From positions 1-11,407 of the forward strand of contig JBAYDV010000066.1 of NCBI GenBank assembly GCA_041668045.1: DNA of 11,407 nucleotides, written 5' to 3'. Of this stretch, positions 1 through 7,365 are shown piece by piece. This stretch comes from JBAYDV01 sp041668045. GTDB lineage: Bacteria; Bacteroidota; Bacteroidia; Bacteroidales; UBA932. The notes below the pieces were generated by a model that saw only the letters and a list, made by a program, of their open reading frames with translations, was not told the origin of the DNA and did not search any database. A program made the translations under genes and the position numbers. How positions within the stretch are numbered: position 1 is the first letter of the stretch; each line of letters starts with the position of its first letter.

Positions 1-478
1 ATCATTATTTGAGATATTAATACTAGAAGGAGCTCAAGCTGGACTCTCCTGGATAACTATTTTGAAAAGAAGAGAAGCTTATAGACGAGTCTTTGATAAT
101 TTCGATGTGGAAAAAGTAGCAGCTTATACAGAAGAAGACAAAAAACGATTATTGGCAGATTCTGGAATTATTAGAAATCGTTTGAAAATTAATTCTGCTA
201 TCAGAAATGCTAAAATATTTATTAACATTCAAAAAGAATTTGGGTCATTCAGTCAATATATTTGGGCATTCGTCGATGGTAAGCCTATAGTAAGTCATTT
301 GACAGATATTACTAAAATGCCAGCTAAGACTGAATTAGCAGAGAAAATATCTAAAGATCTCAAAAAGAGAGGAATGAATTTCGTAGGTCCAGTAGTAATC
401 TATTCCTACATGCAGTCCGTAGGAATAGTTAATGATCACTTAGAAACTTGTCCATTTAATGGGCGAACACAGATCTAG
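1..478 (+). CDS. tag: DNA-3-methyladenine glycosylase I (Tag), 5' end outside window
   Basis: Tag removes 3-methyladenine from alkylated DNA in the cytoplasm, the first step of base excision repair. The reading frame is open from base 2 and gives 158 visible residues. The opening segment FEILILEGAQAGLSW matches the part of E. coli Tag that carries Glu38 (in LEG) and Trp46 (in LSW), which line the base-binding pocket. About 29 N-terminal residues, including one zinc-ligand Cys and one zinc-ligand His, must therefore lie before the window. The TTG at 62 is an internal Leu codon, not the start. The middle holds GIIRNRLKI and the later KDLKKRGMNFVG, both typical of the family. The C-terminus retains NDHLETC, which supplies the other zinc-ligand His and Cys. 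The stop at 476-478 lies inside the convergent radA gene. The gene looks intact as far as it is visible. Confidence 0.95.
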   Translation, partial: SLFEILILEGAQAGLSWITILKRREAYRRVFDNFDVEKVAAYTEEDKKRLLADSGIIRNRLKINSAIRNAKIFINIQKEFGSFSQYIWAFVDGKPIVSHLTDITKMPAKTELAEKISKDLKKRGMNFVGPVVIYSYMQSVGIVNDHLETCPFNGRTQI

Positions 479-1964
479 TCAAAGCTCCTATATCAGAAAC
501 TTCCACTACTTCTATTTTTCTATTTCTAGATAAATTTTTCCTGCTATTTCCAGAATGAGAACTATCAGACAAATTATAAGAAGAAATATAAATCTTTTCA
601 TAACCTAATCGTTCCGCCTCAGAAATTCGTCTATCTATCTGATTTACAGGTCTAATCTCTCCACTTAAACCAATCTCTGCTGCGAAACAAATCTTAGGAG
701 AGAGATATAAATCGAAATTAGAAGAAAGAATAGAACAAACTACAGCCAAATCACAGCCAGGATCATTAGCTTTCATGCCCCCTGCTATATTTAAAAATAC
801 ATCCTTAGAAGAAAGTTTAAAACCAGCACGTTTCTCCAAAACGGCCAACAACATATTCAAACGTTTATAATCAAAGCCCGTAGCAGAACGTTGAGGTACA
901 CCATAAGCTGCAGTTGACACCAAAGCCTGAATCTCTATTAAAAATGGTCTATTCCCATCAAGCATAGAACAAACAGCGACTCCACTCAAATCACCCTTAT
1001 GCATAGGAGTCAATATTTCAGAAGGATTAGAAATCTGACGCAATCCTGTATTATTCATCTCGAAAATAGCTATCTCATCAGTCGAACCAAATCTATTTTT
1101 TATGCCACGGAGAATCCTGTAAGAATGACGAGTATCGCCTTCAAATTGAAGAACTACATCAACGATATGCTCTAGGACTTTTGGCCCCGCGATTGAGCCA
1201 TCTTTAGTGATATGTCCAATTATAATGACAGGCGTACCAGATTCTTTAGCGAACCTTAAAAGAGCAGCCGCACATTCTTTAACCTGTGATACCGAACCTG
1301 CTGATGAATCCAGGGTATCAGTATAGATAGTCTGTATCGAATCTATAATCAATAACTCAGGTGCTACCGTCTTCGACTGCTGAAGAATATTTTCTAGCAA
1401 AGTCTCACACAATATATAACAATTAGGTGCTATTTCATTTTTTACGGCAATGTTATCCTTATTTGAAGCTTTATCACCTAGTGTGGAGGTTCTACCAGTG
1501 TTGGCAGCATCATCACCCTTTAATAAAACTCTCTGAGCCAATCTCTCAGCACGCAACTTAATCTGCCTAGGAGATTCTTCTCCAGACACATATAAAGTTT
1601 TTAAATTAGGACATTCTATAGGGATTTGAAGAGAAAGTGTTGACTTTCCTATACCAGGTTCACCACCAAGAAGAACCATAGAGCCTTCAACCAATCCACC
1701 ACCAAGCACCCTCTCGATTTCAGTATTGCCAATGCTAATCCTGCTCCCCTCAGTCGAAGAAATATCCTTTAGAAGTGCAGGCTTCGGAGTAGCTACTCCC
1801 AAAAGAGAACGACTACGAGAAATCGTCTTAGAATCTTTCGAATTTTTAACACTAGGAGCCTCATTAAAAGTATTCCATTCGCCACATGAGGGACATCTCC
1901 CCAACCATTTCGCACTCTCAAAACCACAAGACGTGCAGAACCACGCCGATTTTACTTTAGCCAT
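456..1964 (-). CDS. radA: DNA repair protein RadA (Sms)
   Basis: RadA is a cytoplasmic RecA-like ATPase that helps process recombination intermediates and drives branch migration. Domains in order: an N-terminal C4 zinc finger (Cys10, Cys13, Cys24, Cys27); a RecA-like core with Walker A GEPGIGKST at 101-109 and Walker B LLIIDSIQT at 204-212; the RadA signature KNRFG at 289-293; and a Lon-like C-terminal domain from about 325, with DVFLNIAGGMK and EIGLSGEIRPV. At 502 aa it is longer than the usual 450-460. The excess sits in a hydrophilic stretch at about 147-179, after the RAERL helix, and a Ser/Asn-rich stretch at about 466-481. All motifs are present, so it should be functional. The ATG at 1962-1964 gives the standard MAKxK beginning. 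It lies 28 bases after the malQ stop and is probably co-transcribed with it. Its last 23 bases overlap tag. Confidence 0.97.
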   Translation of the reverse strand: MAKVKSAWFCTSCGFESAKWLGRCPSCGEWNTFNEAPSVKNSKDSKTISRSRSLLGVATPKPALLKDISSTEGSRISIGNTEIERVLGGGLVEGSMVLLGGEPGIGKSTLSLQIPIECPNLKTLYVSGEESPRQIKLRAERLAQRVLLKGDDAANTGRTSTLGDKASNKDNIAVKNEIAPNCYILCETLLENILQQSKTVAPELLIIDSIQTIYTDTLDSSAGSVSQVKECAAALLRFAKESGTPVIIIGHITKDGSIAGPKVLEHIVDVVLQFEGDTRHSYRILRGIKNRFGSTDEIAIFEMNNTGLRQISNPSEILTPMHKGDLSGVAVCSMLDGNRPFLIEIQALVSTAAYGVPQRSATGFDYKRLNMLLAVLEKRAGFKLSSKDVFLNIAGGMKANDPGCDLAVVCSILSSNFDLYLSPKICFAAEIGLSGEIRPVNQIDRRISEAERLGYEKIYISSYNLSDSSHSGNSRKNLSRNRKIEVVEVSDIGALTRSVFAH

Positions 1965-1992
1965 ACTATATTTTAATTATTTTTTAATAAAT

Positions 1993-4656
1993 CTATTTTT
2001 TAAAATCCTTTATAAGTTCTTCCAAACTAATTATCATACGATATCTCCAATAATGCTTAGGATTAGCAGGAAAATTAATCCTCTCCTCACCAGGCTCCTC
2101 TAATCTATATTTAGAAGATGTTGAAAGCCAATCTTGAATAGGAAGAATAGTCAACATCGCTGGACTAGACGTATGCATTTTAATAATTTCTTCAGCTATT
2201 TCAGGACTCAGATGTTCTGGAGCATCTCCTCCCTTATGTAACATAATATTCCAATATTTTTGAGTTACATTTCTATCTTCTTCCCACCAGGCTCTTAGAG
2301 TATTAGTATCATGAGTCCCCGTAGTGCAGACACTCAGATAAGGATAATAAGCTGGATTAGCGAATAGCTCCGCTGGATTTTTCGGCATGCGTTGAATTTC
2401 TAAAGACAATGCTTTTAAATTTGATAATACTTCTGGCACGCAATCTGGTATCATACCTAAATCCTCTGCACAAGTTAACATTGAAGTAGAGCCAATAATT
2501 TCAGGCAATTTTCGAATAGCTTTTTCTTTCCAAAACTGATTATGTCTATGATAGAAAAACTCATCATATAATCTATTAAATGCATCTTTTTGATCATCTG
2601 AGAGTGCATTATAAGAATATGTAAATTGTGCTGAAATTCTAGGATGAAACATACCCTTATGCTCATCATCCTCCAAAAATAAAACGTCAGAAACTAATGA
2701 ATATAAACCATCTCTTATATGTTTATCATAATTAGATTTAATAAAGCCAGTTTCGATCTTTTTCTGAGTGTTGAACTCATGTTTCAAAGTATAAATGTCA
2801 TATTCATTCGAGTCAAGAAAGTTCTTGATAACGAAATCTGTCTTATCTTTAAATATTGATTTAAGAGAGTAATATCTAATAAAAGGTGTAGCATGACGGT
2901 AAAAATCGAAATAAAAGCCTCTAGATCTTAGTTCATCTTGGCTATATGGCAATGCTGGATTAAAATGTCCCATTAAGCCTGTTACCTGTGATGTAGGTAT
3001 CTCCCAAATTCTAAAAAAACCTAATACGTGGTCTATACGATAGGCATCGAAATATTGAGATAGTTTAGAAAAACGTTTTTTCCACCATGCATAATGATTC
3101 TTTTCCATTTCATCCCAATTGTATGTAGGAAAGCCCCAGTTCTGACCTTCTTTAGCGAAGTCATCAGGTGGAGCACCAGCAGTACAATTCATTTTGAAAT
3201 ATTTTGGTTCTGTCCAGGCTTCAACACTCTCGGGAGTTATGCCAATAGGAATATCACCTTTTAAAGCGATGCCATGTTTATGCGTGTATTTTACTGCTTC
3301 AGATAGCTGCAGGTGCAGATTATATTGCACGTAAGCATGAAACATTATAGTGTTATAATGAACAGATTTAGGATTAATGTAGCTTTTTAATAATTCTTCT
3401 GAATATATCTTATCTTTTCCCCATTTATTAAAGTCAGCTGTTTTATATTGATCTCTTAGAGTACAGAATGTACAATAAGGCATTAACCAATCTTTATTCT
3501 CTTTTAAGAAGTTTTTAAATCTTCTACTCTCTAATACAGATTTTCCATGGGATTTGTACATTATATGAAGATATTCCTTCTTAAAATTAAATACGGCTTC
3601 GTAATCAATCCTTTTTAGTTCGTTTAATTTTTTTCTTTCTTTATTATATTTTGATTCAATATTTTTATTAGGAAAACTTCCTAAGCTTTTGATATTTATA
3701 TAAATAGGGTGGAGAGCCATAACAGAGATTCCTTTATAAGGGTATGAATCAGTCCATGTACCTGTAGAAAAAGTATCATTGATAGGAAGTAGTTGTATGA
3801 TTTTATTGTCTGATAAAACAGCCCAATCAGCAAGTTTCTTTATGTCATTGAATTCTCCTATTCCTGCACTATTTTTCGTTCTAAGACTAAACACAGGTAC
3901 GGCTACACCTTTAAATTTAGGATATGCTATATTAAAACCAGTTGATGAGTGTTCTTTTATGAATGTTTCATCTTTTCTTATATCGTAGATGTATAGTTTA
4001 TGGTTTTCTCCATTTTCCCATTCTATGGCATTATCTTTAGATTTTTTAAAGAATTTATATTCTATATCAGGTATTGCCTGAGCGTCGGGACTATTCTTTT
4101 CGATTTTGGAAAGGTCTATATTCACTTCATATCTACTTCCTCCAGTGGCGACGAGAGGAATAGCCAAATCAAGATTCCATTGCCCTAAATCAGGAGTATT
4201 TCCAGCTATAAAGATCTGGTCCGTAGCACCTAGGTTGGGAACTGTGATTCTAATAATCAGTTCTCGAGAATATTTATGTGTTGTAGCCTTTTTATTCTCC
4301 TGGTGAGGATAAAATACATTAGTGAAAGGAGATGTTAGAAATGGTGCTAGATTATCGTTCGCTTGCCATTCGTCATGAGTATGAATATTGATAGTTTTGG
4401 TATCAATGTTTATTTTACGTGTTTCTCCTGCCTCGAAGAATATAGAATCGTCGGGATTCTTTATAAAGTATTTGTATTTAAAAGACATTTTCGAAGAGAA
4501 ATCGAAAGTGATTTTAGTTTTCCAATTTCCTTCTGAATTATATTCTAATTCATATGTTTTAGAAATGTCTTTATGATTTCGCCTAGAAAAGGTGCCTTGG
4601 ATATAAACTTTTTGTCCAAAGGATGTAAAATAATTAACAGTGAAATAAATATTCAT
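1993..4656 (-). CDS. malQ: 4-alpha-glucanotransferase, GH77, with two CBM20 domains (DPE2-like)
   Basis: This enzyme transfers alpha-1,4-glucan segments between maltodextrins or from maltose to glycogen-like acceptors. With no signal peptide it should act in the cytoplasm. At 887 aa it has the long architecture shared by Bacteroidota enzymes and plant DPE2: CBM20 at about 1-105, a second CBM20 at about 130-235, then GH77 from about 245 to 885. The catalytic residues are visible: nucleophile Asp542 in RIDHVLGF, acid/base Glu731 in CAEDLGM, and Asp783 in TGTHDTNT. The GAPPDDF and GQNWGFPTY motifs at 494-512 are also intact. The region between Asp542 and Glu731 is long, as in DPE2-type enzymes. 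The second CBM20 keeps LGQW (Trp160) and WENGENH (Trp213); the first lacks both tryptophans. The ATG at 4654-4656 opens directly into the first CBM20 strand. It is divergent from the 4732 gene and precedes radA by 28 bases. Confidence 0.96.
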   Translation of the reverse strand: MNIYFTVNYFTSFGQKVYIQGTFSRRNHKDISKTYELEYNSEGNWKTKITFDFSSKMSFKYKYFIKNPDDSIFFEAGETRKINIDTKTINIHTHDEWQANDNLAPFLTSPFTNVFYPHQENKKATTHKYSRELIIRITVPNLGATDQIFIAGNTPDLGQWNLDLAIPLVATGGSRYEVNIDLSKIEKNSPDAQAIPDIEYKFFKKSKDNAIEWENGENHKLYIYDIRKDETFIKEHSSTGFNIAYPKFKGVAVPVFSLRTKNSAGIGEFNDIKKLADWAVLSDNKIIQLLPINDTFSTGTWTDSYPYKGISVMALHPIYINIKSLGSFPNKNIESKYNKERKKLNELKRIDYEAVFNFKKEYLHIMYKSHGKSVLESRRFKNFLKENKDWLMPYCTFCTLRDQYKTADFNKWGKDKIYSEELLKSYINPKSVHYNTIMFHAYVQYNLHLQLSEAVKYTHKHGIALKGDIPIGITPESVEAWTEPKYFKMNCTAGAPPDDFAKEGQNWGFPTYNWDEMEKNHYAWWKKRFSKLSQYFDAYRIDHVLGFFRIWEIPTSQVTGLMGHFNPALPYSQDELRSRGFYFDFYRHATPFIRYYSLKSIFKDKTDFVIKNFLDSNEYDIYTLKHEFNTQKKIETGFIKSNYDKHIRDGLYSLVSDVLFLEDDEHKGMFHPRISAQFTYSYNALSDDQKDAFNRLYDEFFYHRHNQFWKEKAIRKLPEIIGSTSMLTCAEDLGMIPDCVPEVLSNLKALSLEIQRMPKNPAELFANPAYYPYLSVCTTGTHDTNTLRAWWEEDRNVTQKYWNIMLHKGGDAPEHLSPEIAEEIIKMHTSSPAMLTILPIQDWLSTSSKYRLEEPGEERINFPANPKHYWRYRMIISLEELIKDFKK

Positions 4657-4658
4657 AT

Positions 4659-4691
4659 TTTTACATATTTAATTAATACAAATATGTAAAA
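4659..4691. repeat. Perfect 12-base inverted repeat upstream of malQ
   Basis: The left arm TTTTACATATTT (4659-4670) and the right arm AAATATGTAAAA (4680-4691) are exact reverse complements, separated by a 9-base spacer. The element begins two bases upstream of the malQ start codon and ends 40 bases before the start of the membrane-protein gene. With one bulged base the arms extend a few bases further into the malQ start. It could be an operator for a dimeric regulator, or a hairpin in the malQ leader that affects initiation. Chance is possible in DNA this AT-rich, although 12 exact pairs is long. No regulator family is assigned. Confidence 0.5.
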
Positions 4692-4731
4692 TATTTTTCA
4701 TACATTTACATTATTAACTGATAGAATTGCT

Positions 4732-5121
4732 ATGATCGAATATTTTAAGGTGTCGGGTAGTCCGAAAATGATTTTGAAAAAGGCTAATCTCATAGTTTTA
4801 GCTTTCGTTTTAGCCCATGCTATTTTTTGTGCACTTTTAAATAATACAGCTTTTGGAGATAGTATAGTTTTGACTATTTTAACTATAGCTATGGTCTTTT
4901 CTCTTATTAAATTCTATGGTGTGTCATTTGATATATTTTTGGGATTGGCTTTCTTAGCAAGTTTTGCTGGTTTCTATCTAGGTACACAAGGAGCTGTATT
5001 TCTACATGCTAAGGCTCCTTCATTAGGTATATGGATAAATATTATAATGACAACTCTTATTACTGAACTTCTAGGACAAGTGATAATTTTACTTTTGCAT
5101 AGAGGTTTTAGCAAAAAGTAA
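4732..5121 (+). CDS. Small four-helix membrane protein, unknown function
   Basis: I do not recognise a family for this 129-residue protein. It has four strongly hydrophobic segments at about 19-37, 42-60, 66-91 and 98-122. A short basic N-terminus (KMILKK) and a basic C-terminus (HRGFSKK) are consistent with both ends being cytoplasmic. There are no soluble domains and no clear catalytic motif. Polar or small residues inside the helices (His29, Gly80, Gly84, Thr85, Gln86, Glu112, Gln116) are compatible with a small transporter-like or sensor-accessory role, but that is speculation. The ATG at 4732 is the first in frame after the divergent region; Met13 (4768) is an alternative start that would remove a short hydrophilic stretch. 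The stop lies 24 bases before the histidine kinase on the same strand, so the two are probably one transcript and may work together at the inner membrane. Confidence 0.75.
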   Translation: MIEYFKVSGSPKMILKKANLIVLAFVLAHAIFCALLNNTAFGDSIVLTILTIAMVFSLIKFYGVSFDIFLGLAFLASFAGFYLGTQGAVFLHAKAPSLGIWINIIMTTLITELLGQVIILLLHRGFSKK

Positions 5122-5145
5122 ATGGCGTAGTTAATTTAAATTTTA

Positions 5146-6237
5146 ATGTTGAACGATAAAATATCATCTAAGAATACTGAGGATTTTTCAGATACTAAGA
5201 GTCCTTCTTCTAAGCGAGGAACTATGACACAAATAGTTCTTATGGCTTTAGTGGTAATCTTTGTGCGTATTTTAGTCGAAAAATTAATCCCTTTATTTTA
5301 TGAAGGATTTGGTTTGAATTTTAATGATTTTATTTTTAAAACATTATCAAATTATGCCTTGACTATTTCTATGGTCATTATTGATTATGTAATAGTTCAT
5401 TTTTTAATAAGAAAAATTCACTATGGAAAAAATTATTTCAAACGAGCAGGAAAAGAATTTCTATATGTTTTTATATTATCTTTCCTTTCTTCCATTATTT
5501 TAAAATTAACTCAATTTAATGATTTGGAAGAGACCCCTGTTCTTTTCGATAGATTGTTATTATTTACCTGTATAGTATGTATATTATTTAATCTTGTAGT
5601 CATTCTTCTTTTTGATTTAATATTGTATTATAAATGGATTCATGAGACGGCACTTAAAAAAGAGATAAGTGAGAAAAATCAGGCTGATTATCAATACCAG
5701 ATGTTAAGAAGTCAATTAAATCCTCATTTTCTTTTTAATAGTTTGAATGTTTTAGATTATCTCATTCTGACTAATCAAGAAAAAGCTAGCACATATGTGA
5801 AGAGATTAGCTTCTATTTATAGATATATGTTACAGATAGAATCTAATCCTATAGTAACAGTAGAAGAAGAGATGTCTTTTATTAAACAGTATATAAATCT
5901 ATTAAATGAACGCTTTAGTGCAGGTGTTAGATTTTCTATAGATATAACCAAAAGATATAGCTCGAAAAAGATTATTCCATGTACTCTTCAAATGATGATA
6001 GAAAATGCAGTTAAGCATAATATAGCTAATGCATCTAATGTCTTGAGAATAAATATTTTCGTTAAAAATAATTATTTCATTGTTACAAATAATATACAAC
6101 CTAAGTTAGTATCTGCTCCTTCTTCTGGATTAGGATTAAAAAATATAAAAGAACAATATCAACTTATTTTCCATAAAGAGATAAAGATTATTAATAATGG
6201 AAAGACTTTCGAAGTCAGGATTCCTATCGTTAATTAA
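5146..6237 (+). CDS. LytS/YehU-family sensor histidine kinase
   Basis: This is an inner-membrane sensor kinase that should autophosphorylate on a histidine and normally passes the phosphate to a LytTR-type response regulator. A hydrophilic N-terminus (1-27) is followed by about four membrane segments (29-49, 65-88, 104-124, 136-162). A short helical linker leads to the His_kinase domain (PF06580 type) with LNPHFLFNSLN at 191-201, phospho-acceptor His194. The C-terminal ATPase domain shows an N-box MIENAVKHN (284-292) and a G-box SGLGLKNI (327-334); VTNN at 313-316 stands where other kinases have DNG, which I believe is common in this family. There is no large periplasmic sensing domain, so the signal probably comes through the membrane helices or the small membrane protein upstream. 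Met27 (5224) is an alternative start. No response regulator lies in the window; the next gene is convergent. Confidence 0.93.
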   Translation: MLNDKISSKNTEDFSDTKSPSSKRGTMTQIVLMALVVIFVRILVEKLIPLFYEGFGLNFNDFIFKTLSNYALTISMVIIDYVIVHFLIRKIHYGKNYFKRAGKEFLYVFILSFLSSIILKLTQFNDLEETPVLFDRLLLFTCIVCILFNLVVILLFDLILYYKWIHETALKKEISEKNQADYQYQMLRSQLNPHFLFNSLNVLDYLILTNQEKASTYVKRLASIYRYMLQIESNPIVTVEEEMSFIKQYINLLNERFSAGVRFSIDITKRYSSKKIIPCTLQMMIENAVKHNIANASNVLRINIFVKNNYFIVTNNIQPKLVSAPSSGLGLKNIKEQYQLIFHKEIKIINNGKTFEVRIPIVN

Positions 6238-6249
6238 ATGCATTAAGGC

Positions 6250-7341
6250 CTATTTCGGAGCTAGTTCGTATAAAACAAATGCGATACATGCATAAATAAT
6301 ATTAGGTAGCCATATAGCTAAGCCAGGAGCTAGAGTATCTGTGAATACGAACATCTGACTGAATTTCATGAATAGTATATAAGAAAAACTTAATCCTATT
6401 CCTAATCCTAAGTTATAGCCAATACCTCCTCTTCGTTTTCTTGAGCCAAGAGATACTCCCATAATTGTAAGAATAAAGGCGGAGAATGGCATTGATGTTC
6501 TTGTATGTTTCTCGATTAAAGAATATTGTACCATCTTATCTCCACGGAGTTTTTGAGTAGCGATTAAATTATTTAATTCGGTTCTTGTAAGTGATTCTTC
6601 AGAGTGTTTTTTTCTATAAAAATCGTTTGCTGTAATATTTACTAGAGTATCTAGCTCGTCTCCATATTTTACGACTTCTTTATTGTTCTCGTATGTGCGT
6701 AAAAAGTATTTTTTTAAATGCCACTTTTTCGTCTTCTTATCCCATTTAGCCGTTTGTGCTGATAGTTTAGACGTAATTTGATTATGGTCAATAGTCTCTA
6801 AAGTGAATTTAAAAGCTGTATTGTTCCACGTGCTAAAAGATTCTACATATACGAATTTACCCGGGGATAATTGATAATGTATATTTCGATCTGAATTATA
6901 ATTATGGCGTCCTTTTAAATAGTGTTGTTCAAATTCCAGTCGGACTTTGTTCGCAGAAGGAATGACATATAGATTTAATGAAAGACTTAATGAGAAAATT
7001 AATGTAGCAGAAATGAGATAGGGCACCATTAGTCGTCTAAAACTCATGCCACCAGATAACATAGCTATTATCTCTGTATCCTGTGCTAGTTTGGAAGTAA
7101 AGAAAATAACAGTAATAAATACGAATAGGGGACTAAACATATTTATAAAATATGGGATAAAGTTTAAATAGTATTGAAATATAATGGCTTTCAATGGAGC
7201 TTCTTTGTCCACAAAATCATCTATTTTTTCACTTATATCGAAAATAATGACTATGATTATAATAACTGCTAACATCCCTACGAAAGTCGCAAGGAATTTT
7301 TTTATTATATATAAGTCAAGTTTTGTAGTACCTATTCTCAT
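6250..7341 (-). CDS. lptG: LptF/LptG-family permease (LPS export), shorter paralogue
   Basis: LptF and LptG form the membrane part of the ABC exporter LptB2FG, which extracts lipopolysaccharide from the inner membrane and passes it to the periplasmic Lpt bridge. The 363-residue length equals that of E. coli LptF and LptG. Layout: three N-terminal membrane segments (about 13-35, 52-81, 106-127), a periplasmic beta-rich domain (about 130-280), and three C-terminal segments (284-300, 307-325, 340-359). The cytoplasmic stretch between helices 2 and 3, around DTEIIAMLSGGMSFRRL (88-104), is the typical coupling region contacting the LptB ATPase. The N-terminus LDLYIIKKFLATF is also characteristic. 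The start ATG is 24 bases after the tgt stop, so translation is likely linked to the cluster. Assignment as LptG rather than LptF is provisional; the family call is firm. No ATPase gene lies in the window. Confidence 0.9.
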   Translation of the reverse strand: MRIGTTKLDLYIIKKFLATFVGMLAVIIIIVIIFDISEKIDDFVDKEAPLKAIIFQYYLNFIPYFINMFSPLFVFITVIFFTSKLAQDTEIIAMLSGGMSFRRLMVPYLISATLIFSLSLSLNLYVIPSANKVRLEFEQHYLKGRHNYNSDRNIHYQLSPGKFVYVESFSTWNNTAFKFTLETIDHNQITSKLSAQTAKWDKKTKKWHLKKYFLRTYENNKEVVKYGDELDTLVNITANDFYRKKHSEESLTRTELNNLIATQKLRGDKMVQYSLIEKHTRTSMPFSAFILTIMGVSLGSRKRRGGIGYNLGLGIGLSFSYILFMKFSQMFVFTDTLAPGLAIWLPNIIYACIAFVLYELAPK

Positions 7342-7365
7342 TATATTGTTATAATCTTTGTAAAA

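Noticed and set aside
62..64. TTG as a possible start for the first gene
   Set aside because: The frame continues upstream to base 2 and encodes conserved Tag sequence, including the binding-pocket Glu and Trp, so the TTG is an internal codon.
1726..2103. Plus-strand open frame of 125 codons across the malQ-radA junction
   Set aside because: It lies antisense to two confidently identified genes, has no recognisable domain, and its length is explained by the composition of the coding strand.
4679..4686. CATATTTG on the minus strand as a -7 element for malQ
   Set aside because: One mismatch, no -33 partner, and it falls inside the palindrome; too weak to annotate.
4701..4708. TACATTTA as a Bacteroidota -7 promoter element (TAnnTTTG) for the 4732 gene
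   Set aside because: It matches 7 of 8 positions, but no TTTG -33 element lies at the expected distance, and such matches are frequent in AT-rich DNA.
5133..5142. Ten-base palindrome AATTTAAATT between the membrane protein and kinase genes
   Set aside because: It consists only of A and T, is short, and is expected by chance in this composition.
6231..6249. Possible terminator at the kinase/permease junction
   Set aside because: Only short A/T palindromes (TTAATTAA, AATGCATT) are present; there is no stable stem followed by a T-tract.
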